Counted from the stretch's first letter, positions 18,618-27,420 are shown. The stretch is DNA of 48,937 bases from Treponema sp. (GCA_017468745.1 JAFUHS010000149.1:1-48937), one strand, 5' to 3'. Numbers and translations are program-made. Notes: generated by a model from the sequence alone, not told the origin.

Positions 18618-19547
18618 ATGCAATTACTTTCTTTGGTTGTTCCCTGTTTTAATGAAGAAGAGACTATTCCGATTTTTTATGCGGAAGTTTTAAAATATGA
18701 ATCTCAGATTCCTATGGAATTGGAATTTCGCTTTGTGGATGACGGAAGTCTGGACGGCACCCTGAAAGTTTTGAGAGATTTGAGCAAAAAAGACAAGCGC
18801 GTACATTATGTCTCCTTTTCGCGCAATTTCGGAAAAGAAAGTGCAATGCTTGCAGGATTGGAAAGTGCAAAAGGTGATTATGTTGCGACTTTAGATGTTG
18901 ATTTACAGGATCCTCCATCACTTCTGCCAGAGATGATTTCCCTTATTACGGATAAGACACAGGAGTATGATTGCATCGCTACGAGACGAAAAACAAGGAA
19001 AGGGGAGCCGCTTATCCGCTCATGGTTTGCCAATATGTTTTACCGGCTTATCAATAAAATGTCAGAGACAAAAATTGAAAATGGCGCCAGGGATTTCCGC
19101 CTCATGAGCCGTCGGTTTGTTGACGCTGTAATTCAAGACAGGGAGTATAATCGTTTTTCTAAGGGCATCTTCAGTTGGGTTGGCTTTAATGTAAAGTGGA
19201 TTGCCTATGACAACATTGAGCACAGCGCGGGGAAAACAAAATGGTCATTCTTCAAATTGTTCCGCTATTCAATCGAAGGAATCCTTGCCTATTCTAGCGT
19301 TCCCCTCTACCTCGCTTCTGTAATGGGGCTGCTCTTTTGCATTCTTGCGATGCTCGCATTGCTTTTTGTCGTTATTCGTGCGGCGGTTTTTGGCGATCCG
19401 ACTCCCGGCTGGCCGTCCATGGTGTGCATCATTATTTTTATCGGCGGCATTATCCTGCTAAACCTGGGCATCATCGGACTGTACATTTCTAAAATCTATC
19501 TTGAGACAAAGAAAAGACAGTCCTATATTGTGCGGGAAAGCGTCTGA
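18618..19547 (+). CDS. gtrB: GtrB-like undecaprenyl-phosphate glycosyltransferase (GT2)
   Basis: A processive-type family 2 enzyme with a GT-A domain (VVPCFNEEETI, FVDDGSLDGT, SFSRNFGKESAMLAGL, LDVDLQDPP) and two C-terminal membrane helices. This is the layout of GtrB and the dolichol-phosphate mannosyltransferase family. It transfers a hexose from a nucleotide sugar to undecaprenyl phosphate on the inner face. The R-x5-W-x-N-x-FYRLIN segment and ENGARDFRLM are characteristic of GtrB. It forms a single-gene plus-strand unit between minus-strand operons, facing away from the GtrII-like gene, its likely downstream partner. UDP-glucose is the usual donor, but the sugar is not certain. Confidence 0.88.
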   Translation: MQLLSLVVPCFNEEETIPIFYAEVLKYESQIPMELEFRFVDDGSLDGTLKVLRDLSKKDKRVHYVSFSRNFGKESAMLAGLESAKGDYVATLDVDLQDPPSLLPEMISLITDKTQEYDCIATRRKTRKGEPLIRSWFANMFYRLINKMSETKIENGARDFRLMSRRFVDAVIQDREYNRFSKGIFSWVGFNVKWIAYDNIEHSAGKTKWSFFKLFRYSIEGILAYSSVPLYLASVMGLLFCILAMLALLFVVIRAAVFGDPTPGWPSMVCIIIFIGGIILLNLGIIGLYISKIYLETKKRQSYIVRESV

Positions 19548-19555
19548 AGTATCGT

Positions 19556-21397
19556 TTAAAAAGCCTTCTTAAAAGCTGCATGGTTTTCGTAGTCATAAAT
19601 ACGGTACCATTCATCTTCATATACGAGTGTGCCCGTGGCAAAGACCTTTAAGTCCCTGCCCTGATTATATTGGTCTTGTGTTACAAGCAGGAATACCTTT
19701 TTGTCTTTATGATTCTCAGCACTGTAAATATGTTTTGGGGTGAGCCAGGTGTCATATTTGTAGGTCGGCGTAATGGTGATATGTGGCCCATGATCAATTG
19801 CTTTCTTTAAGTTCCCCATCTCAATCTTACCGTTTGAAAGATAAGTGAACACTGTGGCATTTCCAAAAGTCGCATAGCCGAAATCATAGTCATTTTCGAG
19901 CAGGAACTGGGTTACGGCATATTTATCTTTGTTGTCATCGGTAACCAGCTCATTCTGAAGGGTCGCGAATGTTGATGTGACAATCAATGTTCCCCAGACA
20001 AGACCGAGAAAATATTTCTTTAAATCAGATAGCTGTGCATTTGAAAGCAGTATTGCAAGAATGGGGAGCACATAGATGATAATGGGATAGTAGTAGCGGG
20101 CAATGTAATCTACATGGATATAGAGGAAAGTGTTAAAAATCATAGTTGCCACAAAGAAAAAGAGGAGAATTTTATTTGATTTTGGAAGATTTTTCTTAAG
20201 ACCTGAAAAAATGAAGGCAGCCAGCATGATTACGGCAATGTAGGCAAGCACATTGATTGCTCCTCCCGGGGAGAGGGCTGCAATACCTTCATTGTAGCCG
20301 AAAGTCTTTATAATTCCGCTCCAAATGTCACGCAAGCTGGTATCACCGAAGTGATTGAAGCCCATGGAGTTCCATTCAGAAAAAGTCCAGAAGTGACGGA
20401 AAATCAGATTGTTGCAGATGTAACCAAAGCCGCTTAGAATAAGACCTGCAATACTGTAAAAAATCGATTTATTTTCAATCCAGAATCCCTTAAAGTCAGT
20501 GATATTTACCTTTCTTTCAGAAGAAGTCGTTTCAAGAATAATCATGGCAATTGCAAAAGGAAAAACAAAAATCATAATATAGCGGATGCTTGATAAGCCG
20601 CTGACAAAAGCCCAAATAAAGAAGAAAACACGAAGCAGTGAATAAGTTCGAGGTGATTTAAAAGTTTCAGAATGGCATGTTAATTTGATGAATGTAGCCA
20701 CATAGATAATGCTCATAACCGCATGTGGCACATAGTAGTTATAACCAGCTCCAACATAGTAAGCATTATATGACCATGGGCAAATTGAAAGCACACTGAT
20801 AAGAAACTTTAGCCACCAGTGCTTGATTTCCAGCTGATTCAAAAGATAGAAGATTGCAAAGAAGAGGACCGTGCATGTGCAGAATGACTGAATTGCCTTT
20901 ACTGCATTCCAGTTATCTGTAATCAAAAATCCCAAAGTGGAAAAGAACTGTGTATTAAGCAGACGAATCTCCGTGGAATAATACCAGTCCAGAGGCCAGA
21001 AAGAGTGATTTTGCGCGCAGATTTTTCCAAGCCATGTTTCTGAGCCTAAATCTGAATTAACATGCTGCATGGTTGCGGTGTAGGCCGTATACACAATCAT
21101 CAGCATGACAATCCCAAGTAAAGATGAAATGAGAATTATTTTTTCTTTTGTTGGATATTTATAAAACACAAGGGCATTAAAAGCAATGACGGCAAATGCG
21201 GGAGCAAGAAAAAATGAAGCGATTGACGGCAACCACTTTTCAATAGAGAATTCACGGTGAAAAACCTTCTGGGAAAGGATTGTGTAGGAAAAGTCAACAA
21301 ATTGGCTTGAAAAAAGCACCAGGAGGGCACTTAATATAAGTGCGGCAATTGAGAGTACTGTCAGAACGGTCGCTGTTTTTTTAGAAAAATAATTCAT
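19556..21397 (-). CDS. Polytopic membrane protein, probable GT-C glycosyltransferase
   Basis: A protein of 613 residues with about twelve hydrophobic helices and a soluble C-terminal region of about 110 residues. The first large loop has acidic and aromatic residues (SDLGSETWLGKI, FWPLDWYYSTEIRLLN), as in GT-C enzymes that take a sugar from a polyprenyl phosphate. There is no strong family signature that I can name. It ends the operon wecE-arnC-like-two flippase halves, which is where ArnT stands in Arn-type systems, so it probably transfers the flipped aminosugar (inference). It has an AAGGGAG ribosome site and ends eight bases from the convergent gtrB-like gene. Confidence 0.6.
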   Translation of the reverse strand: MNYFSKKTATVLTVLSIAALILSALLVLFSSQFVDFSYTILSQKVFHREFSIEKWLPSIASFFLAPAFAVIAFNALVFYKYPTKEKIILISSLLGIVMLMIVYTAYTATMQHVNSDLGSETWLGKICAQNHSFWPLDWYYSTEIRLLNTQFFSTLGFLITDNWNAVKAIQSFCTCTVLFFAIFYLLNQLEIKHWWLKFLISVLSICPWSYNAYYVGAGYNYYVPHAVMSIIYVATFIKLTCHSETFKSPRTYSLLRVFFFIWAFVSGLSSIRYIMIFVFPFAIAMIILETTSSERKVNITDFKGFWIENKSIFYSIAGLILSGFGYICNNLIFRHFWTFSEWNSMGFNHFGDTSLRDIWSGIIKTFGYNEGIAALSPGGAINVLAYIAVIMLAAFIFSGLKKNLPKSNKILLFFFVATMIFNTFLYIHVDYIARYYYPIIIYVLPILAILLSNAQLSDLKKYFLGLVWGTLIVTSTFATLQNELVTDDNKDKYAVTQFLLENDYDFGYATFGNATVFTYLSNGKIEMGNLKKAIDHGPHITITPTYKYDTWLTPKHIYSAENHKDKKVFLLVTQDQYNQGRDLKVFATGTLVYEDEWYRIYDYENHAAFKKAF

Positions 21398-21423
21398 GGA
21401 AAAACTCCCTTGAAAAAATAGTC

Positions 21424-21768
21424 TTATATCAAATAAATCGCAATGCCTGTAAAGATTACGGAAATTGCGAGTAATTTGCGTTTTGAAAGCCGCTCAGCCA
21501 AGAAAATCCGGCTAAGCGCAATGATAAAAATATAGCTGGAGGCTTCTATGGCAGGCACATAGGAAACTGGGACGCGGCGTAGTGCCAGCAAATCCAATAT
21601 TACAGCCACAAAATAAATGCCGTAGGCGGTAATAACAAACGCATTCAGATACTCCCGAAAAAGACTGGGATAGGTTCTGAGCGCGGCTTTTTTCAGCAGG
21701 ATCTGAGAGCATGCAGAAATAAATACAGAAACAAAGAGAATAATAATATGCAGGCTCAGGTCACTCAT
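21424..21768 (-). CDS. Four-helix EamA/SMR-type transporter, subunit 2
   Basis: A 114-residue protein with four hydrophobic helices. It has a QILLKKAAL segment after helix 1 and YVPAIEASSYIFIIALSRIFLAERLSKRK before the last helix, the half-EamA pattern seen in ArnF and small multidrug resistance proteins. It overlaps the preceding subunit by eight bases and has a GGAGG site; the longer 21840 start would lie far inside that gene. With its partner it probably forms a heterodimer that flips an undecaprenyl-phosphate-linked sugar across the inner membrane, as ArnE/ArnF do. Confidence 0.75.
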   Translation of the reverse strand: MSDLSLHIIILFVSVFISACSQILLKKAALRTYPSLFREYLNAFVITAYGIYFVAVILDLLALRRVPVSYVPAIEASSYIFIIALSRIFLAERLSKRKLLAISVIFTGIAIYLI

Positions 21769-22138
21769 CTTCTGCCTCCACGCCAGTATCAGGTTCAGTC
21801 GGAGCCGTGCAGAGCAGAAGAATTCCTGCCAGAATGACAATTGCGCCGATAATCATTTTGAGACTTATGGCTTCCTTAAAAAAAACAAATCCAAAAAGTA
21901 TGCCCCAGACAATCGTAATCGTTTTGTTTGCCGTCGCAATGGTGAGGGGAATGACTTTGAGCACCTGCTGCCACAAAACCGCATAAACAAAAAGAAGGAT
22001 AAAGACTATGCCGTAGAGCAAAATAAATCGGGGTGAGAGAAAATCTGTCTGTGCGCCAATTTTTCCGATAACGGCATACAAGGCATAGAGCAAAAAGGCC
22101 ACATGCATGACAAGAAAAGCAACTGCCTTATTTTTCAT
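21761..22138 (-). CDS. Four-helix EamA/SMR-type transporter, subunit 1
   Basis: A 125-residue protein with four hydrophobic helices, TIATANKTITIVWGILFGFVFFKEAISLK before helix 4, and a short acidic cytoplasmic tail. This is the half-EamA fold of ArnE-like flippase subunits. It overlaps the upstream ArnC-like transferase gene by 11 bases and the second subunit by eight, so the three are tightly coupled. The pair next to an ArnC-like enzyme argues for lipid-linked sugar flipping rather than drug export. Confidence 0.75.
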   Translation of the reverse strand: MKNKAVAFLVMHVAFLLYALYAVIGKIGAQTDFLSPRFILLYGIVFILLFVYAVLWQQVLKVIPLTIATANKTITIVWGILFGFVFFKEAISLKMIIGAIVILAGILLLCTAPTEPDTGVEAEDE

Positions 22139-23069
22139 CAGCTGAATCCTTTTCTTTTTCCGTAGTGTTTTTTACGATGAACTTGGGGTAATTGTTTATA
22201 GTCAGGTACATGCGGCCAAGATACTCGCCTATAATGCCCAGGGAAACAAGAATGAGCCCGCCGATGATTAGAATCAAAACAACAAGTGTCGTCCAGCCAG
22301 TAACATCTGCTTTGCCCGTAAAATATTCGACAAGATAGAAAACGGCAAAAACAAGGCCGATGAACGCGGAAACAAAGCCCATAAAAGAGGCCAGGGCAAG
22401 TGGCATGGTTGAAAAGCCAAAGAGCATACGCATAAAGACTTTGATGGACTTAATAAGATTGTAATTGCTTTTTCCCATCTCCCGTTTGTGATGCTCAATA
22501 GGAATCTGCGTGATGTTCTTTGTCACCTGAAAAATCAGGCCGTCAATGTAGGGAAAGAGATTGTTGAACTTTACCATTTCCTCGACGACAGGACGGCTTA
22601 TGATTTTAAAGGGGGAAAGATAAAGGTCATGGGGCTTTCCCAATGCGATTTCGCTGATTTTTCCGTTAAATGCGCTTCCTATGTTCTTCCAGAGCTTCTG
22701 TTTTTTTTGGGCAAAGTCGGCATAGCATACATCCCAACCTTTTTTGGCTTCTTCATAGAGCTTTGGAATGTCATATGGGGAGTGCTGTAAGTCATCGTCC
22801 ATAATGACGACCCAGTTTCCGCTGGAATAGTTCAGACCTGTCAGAATCGCACTGTCCTGTCCACCGTTCTTGCGCAAATTGATGCCCAATACATGAGGAT
22901 TTTCCCGCGCGACTTTCTGGATTTCATCCCAGCTTGAGTCTCTGCTGCAGTCATTGACCATAATCTGCTCGTAATCAATGCCTTTCAGCGCATCCGCAAT
23001 CTGCCGGCTAAGTTCTGCTACGCACTCATGGCTGTTGTATACTGGAATGACGATACTGATTTCTTTCAT
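22128..23069 (-). CDS. ArnC-like undecaprenyl-phosphate sugar transferase (GT2)
   Basis: A family 2 transferase with a GT-A domain (VIPVYNSHECV, VNDCSRDSSW, LRKNGGQDSAILTGL, MDDDLQHSP) and two C-terminal membrane helices ending in SLGIIGEYLGRMY, the pattern of ArnC and similar enzymes. It would load an aminosugar, probably from the WecE-type product made upstream, onto undecaprenyl phosphate. It begins nine bases after the restored end of the wecE-like gene and overlaps the first flippase half. The sugar is inferred from context only. Confidence 0.85.
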   Translation of the reverse strand: MKEISIVIPVYNSHECVAELSRQIADALKGIDYEQIMVNDCSRDSSWDEIQKVARENPHVLGINLRKNGGQDSAILTGLNYSSGNWVVIMDDDLQHSPYDIPKLYEEAKKGWDVCYADFAQKKQKLWKNIGSAFNGKISEIALGKPHDLYLSPFKIISRPVVEEMVKFNNLFPYIDGLIFQVTKNITQIPIEHHKREMGKSNYNLIKSIKVFMRMLFGFSTMPLALASFMGFVSAFIGLVFAVFYLVEYFTGKADVTGWTTLVVLILIIGGLILVSLGIIGEYLGRMYLTINNYPKFIVKNTTEKEKDSADEK

Positions 23070-23078
23070 TTGTTTTTC

Positions 23079-24214
23079 CTAGCGGTCTTTGTAGAATGAA
23101 ATGACGGCATTGATGACCGTATCCAAATCTTCTTTTGTCATGCCGTAATAGAGGGAAGACGCACCAGACGCTCTGAATAGGGTGTCGTGATTTCATCCTT
23201 TCCGTCAAAGCGACCGAATTTAATTCCTGCCGGAGCAGAGTGCAGGGGAATATAATGGAAGACCGCAAGAATATCCTTGTTTCTCATATATGAGATAAAG
23301 TCTGTTCGTTCCTGCAAATTATTCGTAATCAGATAGAACATGTGGGCATTGTGCTCGCAGCCCTGTGGAATAATCGGCAGACGAATCTTTCCGGCCTTTT
23401 CAAGATTGGCAAAGGCTTCTTTGTATGCATTCCAAATGTCCATGCGACACTTCTGAATCGAGTCCGCTTCCTCCAGCTGAGCCCACAGATAAGCCGCATT
23501 TAAGTCGCTGGGAAGATAAGATGAACCGTAGTCGCGCCAAGTGTATTTGTCAATCTGACCTCGGATAAATTTACTGCGGTCGGTTCCTTTTTCTCGGATA
23601 ATCTCAGCACGCTCAAAATCTTCAATGCCCGTATTTATGACGATTGCGCCACCTTCACCCATGGAAAAATTTTTTGTTTCATGGAAAGAAAGACAGCCGA
23701 AGTCACCAATGGTTCCCAAAGGCTTTCCCTTGTAGCTTGAGCAGATTGCCTGAGCCGCATCCTCAACTACCTTGAGATTGTGTTTTTTTGCAATCTGCAT
23801 AATCGTGTCCATTTCACAGGCAACGCCCGCATAGTGTACGACACAAATAGCCTTTGTTTTATCAGTAACAGCCGCCTCGATTTTTTTCTCGTCAATGTTC
23901 ATGGTGTCTGGCCGGACATCAACAAAAACCAGAGTTGCTCCCCGTTGCACAAAAGCATCCGCCGTAGAACAGAAGGTAAAAGAGGGCAGAATCACTTCAT
24001 CGCCCGGCTGAATGTCGCAGAGCAGAGCCGCCATTTCAAGTGCAGAGGTACAGGAGGTGGTAAGCAGGACTTTATGCCCGCCAAGCATGCCTTCCAATTT
24101 TTTAGAGCATTTTTTTGTGAACTCACCGTCACCGCAGATTTTATGATTTGCAATCGCCTGCTGAATATATGTGACTTCTTTTCCTATAACAGGGGGAACG
24201 TTAAAATGAATCAT
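23079..24214 (-). CDS. wecE: dTDP-4-amino-4,6-dideoxygalactose transaminase-like, frameshifted near the 3' end
   Basis: A DegT/DnrJ/EryC1 PLP aminotransferase: LTTSCTSALEMAALL, EDAAQAICSSYKGKPLGTIGDFGCLSFHETKNFSMGEGGA with the PLP lysine in HETKN. WecE makes dTDP-Fuc4N from the RmlA/RmlB product, which fits the rml genes at the right end. As written the frame closes at 23138 (358 codons, ending RLPSITA). Adding one base to the G3 run at 23153-23155 restores RLPLYYGMTKEDLDTVINAV and a stop at 23079, giving 378 residues, the normal family length. This is either a sequencing/assembly error or a recent mutation removing the last helix. It heads the Arn-like operon, with a TATACT promoter at 24246. 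Confidence 0.85.
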
Positions 24215-24245
24215 CTGTTAAGACCACCGCTTATTTGTTACTCTA

Positions 24246-24254
24246 AGTATAGCA
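24246..24254 (-). promoter_or_regulatory. Extended -10 promoter of the wecE operon
   Basis: TGCTATACT reads on the minus strand and matches an extended -10 (TGn plus TATACT). The leader would be about 25 bases, with no clear ribosome site. Confidence 0.45.
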
Positions 24255-24451
24255 TTATAAATCTTTTTGTACCATAGAAATCGTTCTTTTCTTAAATCAT
24301 CAATTTAAACGGTGGTTTAAATTGAATAGCTCTGTTCGCTACAAACTTCTTGCCGAAAAAACAGCAAGAAATCATGGCAAAGGGATTGAACTTCAGAATC
24401 AAAAGAGTATGGCTTGATGAATATATGAGTGCTTGTTCTTATCAATCATAC
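24255..24451. other. Spacer with a perfect palindrome and possible gene remnants
   Basis: CAATTTAAAC and GTTTAAATTG (24301-24310 and 24315-24324) form a 10-bp perfect inverted repeat with a GGTG loop. Downstream, short open stretches in the plus strand look like worn coding sequence, but I cannot assign a family. No intact gene is seen. Confidence 0.4.
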
Positions 24452-25621
24452 TCATGCATTTTCACACAGTTCCAGAAACTTTGCCGTGATGTTTTCCCAT
24501 CTGCGGTCACTTAAATCGAACTGATATGTACATTCTTTTTGTCCGATAGCTTTCTCCACTGCTGAGATAAAATCATCGTAAGTGTAGGTGACGACGGCTC
24601 CCGCCTCCGCTAGTTTTGGGGTGTCACAGTAGGCGACGATGGGCTTATGGGCCGCCATTGCCTGATAGTATTTTGCCGTGATTCCCAAGGGGCGGTTTTT
24701 GTAAAAATCAGTCACATAGGGAACCATGACAACGGAGCAGTTTGTAATCCATGCGGGAACATCTTTTGGCGGAATTCCCGGCACATAGAAAAGATTCCCG
24801 CAAGTCCTGACCTTTTCCTGAATCTCCGCTGAGGGAAAATTTGGAAGAACGACAATATAATTGAAGTCGGTATTCCGTTCTGCCGCCTCAAAAAGAAGAT
24901 TCCATTCAACTTCCCAGGCCCCGACATAGAGGATTGTGTTCGGCTTTTGCAAAAGTTCCGGAACGGGGTAGGACTTTTCGTAGCTTTCAATGTCAACGCC
25001 GTTTGATAGAAGTGTATGCCGCACGGTGGAGTCAAAATCCGGAATCTTCCGGCGGTATAAGTCCAAGCCTTCCTTATTCACGATGATGTTCAAGTCCGCT
25101 GTTTTCATCATGTGAGTTTCATTCTTTACATAGCGGGAGAGCGCGCCGTCGTACATGAGGGGATCACTGGGGCGGTAGACCATTTTTGCACTGGGGTACA
25201 TTTTCTTAAGGCGGTCTATAAAAATCATGCCGTCGCAGCTTTCAAAGACAAAGACATCAGTGCCGTCAAGCCATTTTTTTGCAAAAGCCTTAAAGGATGT
25301 AAAGGAAAAGCGTTCCAGCGCGTTCATCATTCCGTCTGAAAAAATCCTGTTCGCGCTGTTTGGCATTTTCATTGTGGCGAGGGTTACATTGTGCAGGCGG
25401 CTTTTTCCCACCTCATAGGTAATTCCCTCCTGCAAGGCCTGGATGGACTTTTTGTTGTAAAGCTCCTGATGCATGAAGTAGCTGTAGTAGGGGCGGGGAA
25501 AACTGAAAAAGACGACTTCAATCCCCGCATTGCAGGCCGCCTCGGCAAATTTATGGAAGCCGCCCAGACGGTTTGACTTCCAGTTGTGTCCGGTAAGAAA
25601 AGTGATTTTATGGAGTGACAT
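24452..25621 (-). CDS. GT-B glycosyltransferase (GumK/TuaH-like)
   Basis: A 389-residue protein with an N-terminal Rossmann start (ITFLTGHNWKSNRLGGFHKF), a long N-terminal half without strong motifs, then ILYVGAWEVEWNLLFEAAERN, FYVPGIPPKDVPAWI and VPYVTDFYKNRPLGITAKYYQAMAAHKPIVA, which matches the donor-binding half of GT-B transferases such as GumK or TuaH. It is predicted to be cytoplasmic or membrane-associated. The start overlaps the end of the gtrA-like gene by 14 bases. GumK-like members use UDP-glucuronate, which Ugd (27462-28646) plus UDP-glucose would provide; that link is a guess. Confidence 0.75.
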   Translation of the reverse strand: MSLHKITFLTGHNWKSNRLGGFHKFAEAACNAGIEVVFFSFPRPYYSYFMHQELYNKKSIQALQEGITYEVGKSRLHNVTLATMKMPNSANRIFSDGMMNALERFSFTSFKAFAKKWLDGTDVFVFESCDGMIFIDRLKKMYPSAKMVYRPSDPLMYDGALSRYVKNETHMMKTADLNIIVNKEGLDLYRRKIPDFDSTVRHTLLSNGVDIESYEKSYPVPELLQKPNTILYVGAWEVEWNLLFEAAERNTDFNYIVVLPNFPSAEIQEKVRTCGNLFYVPGIPPKDVPAWITNCSVVMVPYVTDFYKNRPLGITAKYYQAMAAHKPIVAYCDTPKLAEAGAVVTYTYDDFISAVEKAIGQKECTYQFDLSDRRWENITAKFLELCENA

Positions 25622-26081
25622 GAGCAGCCTCCTCAGTGTGATTTTCTGCTGCCGTATTTGCCGGCAGCGGCTTTTTCATAAAAATCAGATACTTGCTCGC
25701 AATGTAATTCAAAATCACAACGATGACATTTGCAATCACCTTCCATAAAAGTGCGTTCCACTGCATCCTGTCTACGGTAAGGTACATGATTGCAAGATCT
25801 AAAATTCCTGTCAGTATCCGTGCCAAAAAAAATGAGGCAAGTTCCCTTAAAAGCACTTTGAGCGCAAAGCGCCTGCTTTCAAATACCCACACTTTGTTGG
25901 TGATGTAGGCAAAGAGGACGGAAGCAATCCATGCGATGGCGGTAGAAGCTACATTTTGAATGCCGCAGACTTTGTAGCACAAGGCATACATTACGATATT
26001 GACAAGCGTCGTGCAGGCTCCAAAAAAGAGATATGCTATGATTGACTTATGCTTGAGAATGATTGCAGGAAAATTCAGCAT
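25608..26081 (-). CDS. gtrA: GtrA-like membrane protein
   Basis: A 157-residue protein with four hydrophobic helices. It has the GtrA features YLFFGACTTLVNIVMY at the first helix, AWIASVLFAYITNKVWVFES at the second and NYIASKYLIF at the last, and a hydrophilic tail. GtrA proteins are thought to flip undecaprenyl-phosphate-linked sugars made by GtrB. It sits about 6 kb from the gtrB-like and 7 kb from the gtrII-like gene, and is coupled to a glycosyltransferase by a 14-base overlap. Confidence 0.88.
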   Translation of the reverse strand: MLNFPAIILKHKSIIAYLFFGACTTLVNIVMYALCYKVCGIQNVASTAIAWIASVLFAYITNKVWVFESRRFALKVLLRELASFFLARILTGILDLAIMYLTVDRMQWNALLWKVIANVIVVILNYIASKYLIFMKKPLPANTAAENHTEEAAHVTP

Positions 26082-26133
26082 AAGACTATTGTGCCCTAAA
26101 ATTGTGGTTGTGTACAGATAAGCAAGATTTTAA

Positions 26134-26226
26134 TTACTTCCGTGTGTCAATCTCGCTCAAAGATTCTTGTTTTTCAATTAGATAATTCACGATTCTTTTT
26201 GCACTCTCGCCTTGATAAAGCTGCAT
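26134..26226 (-). pseudogene. C-terminal relic of a TagB/TagF-like transferase
   Basis: A 30-codon fragment reads MQLYQGESAKRIVNYLIEKQ and more, closely resembling the tail WMHEGEAGKRITDYMIETL of the intact transferase at 3028-4305. An in-frame TGA lies seven codons before the first Met, and nothing upstream continues the protein. It is probably the leftover of a second polyol-phosphate transferase gene lost by deletion. Confidence 0.6.
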
Positions 26227-26252
26227 TTTTTCTTTTATTGGTGCTACTCATT

Positions 26253-27404
26253 CTAAAACCCCCACTTTGCCTCAAATCCTAAAATACGCTCGCACTGAAC
26301 GTTTTTTATCATATTCATTTGAGAGAGCCTGCGTTCCGTAAATTTTTCATCGCAAGGGACGGTGAGTGCCGTTTCCCTGATTTCTTCCACGCATTTTTTT
26401 ATTTCAGGCGTAAGGATTGCGCGGGCTGGGGCAACATAGTCGCTTCCAATGACCGGCCCCCGTTTTGAAAGATACTCGTCAAAATCAAGTTTTTTGCCAT
26501 CTGAAGTGGTGCCGAAATCAAAGCCTTCTTCGGCAAACGGCACGAATGCCATGTTAAAGTCAAAGCAGGGATTCAATTCTGTTCGGTCAAATGTCTCATT
26601 GTTTACAAGGAAACCGAAGTTTCCGAAATGCCGGTCACAGTTGAGCGTGATGCAGTCAGCGACAACCATTCTGCGGAAAGCGTCCTCACAGTTAAAATCA
26701 CGGTAGATTTCCATTGTTTCTGGAAGTCCATATTTTATCCCTTGCATTAAGAAAATGCTGATGGGTTTATAACCAAATTCTTGATTTGTAAAAAGCTTGC
26801 AGTCTGACACTACCTTGCCATCAAATCTTCTGAGCGTGTAGGCTACAGACTTACAGATTTTTTCAAAAACCTGGCTTGCAAGCACTTCTCCATAAGGTTC
26901 CAGTCCTGTGTTCCTTGCTCCTTCGCTTCCTGTTTTTATAAGATGAATGCCGTCTTTTTCATTCAGCCAGCATTTGTCGTATGCACCGTCTGTCGTAAGC
27001 TCAGGCGAAGTGGTGGACATTTGAATTCCGAACAAGCCATTTCCGTCAAACGACAATTTAGACACAACTTCATCAAAATTGTTTTCGTACAGGTTTAGCT
27101 GTTTCCATGTGACGGTTTCGCGGTCGCTCTTGACCCAGAGCGTATCGGTAAGGGATAGACAGTGGGTGAGTGCGATAAAACCGCTCTTTGTTTTCCCGCC
27201 GCACATTTCAAGGATTTTGTTTACATGCGTTCTGTGCTTGGCCGCGCTTCTGTTTGACACCCATGTGGAAATTTGCTCGCACCAAAACGGGAGTTGCTCG
27301 TATTGCTTTACAATTTTGCAAAGTTCAAGTTCACCTTCACCTTCAATTATGAAGTCACAGAGCGGAGTTTCCTTGTTTACGAGCGTGTAGGTGATATTTG
27401 GCAT
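26253..27404 (-). CDS. HipA-like kinase, no HipB partner
   Basis: A 383-residue protein whose C-terminal part carries a HipA-type kinase signature: HLIKTGS for the phosphate loop, CITLNCDRHFGNFGFLVNN as catalytic loop (Asp-Arg-His and the two Asn), and CFDFNMAF in place of DFG. The first 120 residues are a poorly conserved domain. HipA kinases phosphorylate proteins, for example glutamyl-tRNA synthetase, but the stand-alone type as here has mostly unknown targets. No small helix-turn-helix antitoxin lies beside it. The extended -10 TGCTAGAAT ends seven bases before the ATG, so the mRNA is probably leaderless. Confidence 0.75.
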   Translation of the reverse strand: MPNITYTLVNKETPLCDFIIEGEGELELCKIVKQYEQLPFWCEQISTWVSNRSAAKHRTHVNKILEMCGGKTKSGFIALTHCLSLTDTLWVKSDRETVTWKQLNLYENNFDEVVSKLSFDGNGLFGIQMSTTSPELTTDGAYDKCWLNEKDGIHLIKTGSEGARNTGLEPYGEVLASQVFEKICKSVAYTLRRFDGKVVSDCKLFTNQEFGYKPISIFLMQGIKYGLPETMEIYRDFNCEDAFRRMVVADCITLNCDRHFGNFGFLVNNETFDRTELNPCFDFNMAFVPFAEEGFDFGTTSDGKKLDFDEYLSKRGPVIGSDYVAPARAILTPEIKKCVEEIRETALTVPCDEKFTERRLSQMNMIKNVQCERILGFEAKWGF

Positions 27405-27411
27405 ACGACAT

Positions 27412-27420
27412 ATTCTAGCA
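27412..27420 (-). promoter_or_regulatory. Extended -10 promoter of the HipA-like gene
   Basis: TGCTAGAAT on the minus strand; seven bases separate it from the start codon. Confidence 0.5.
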
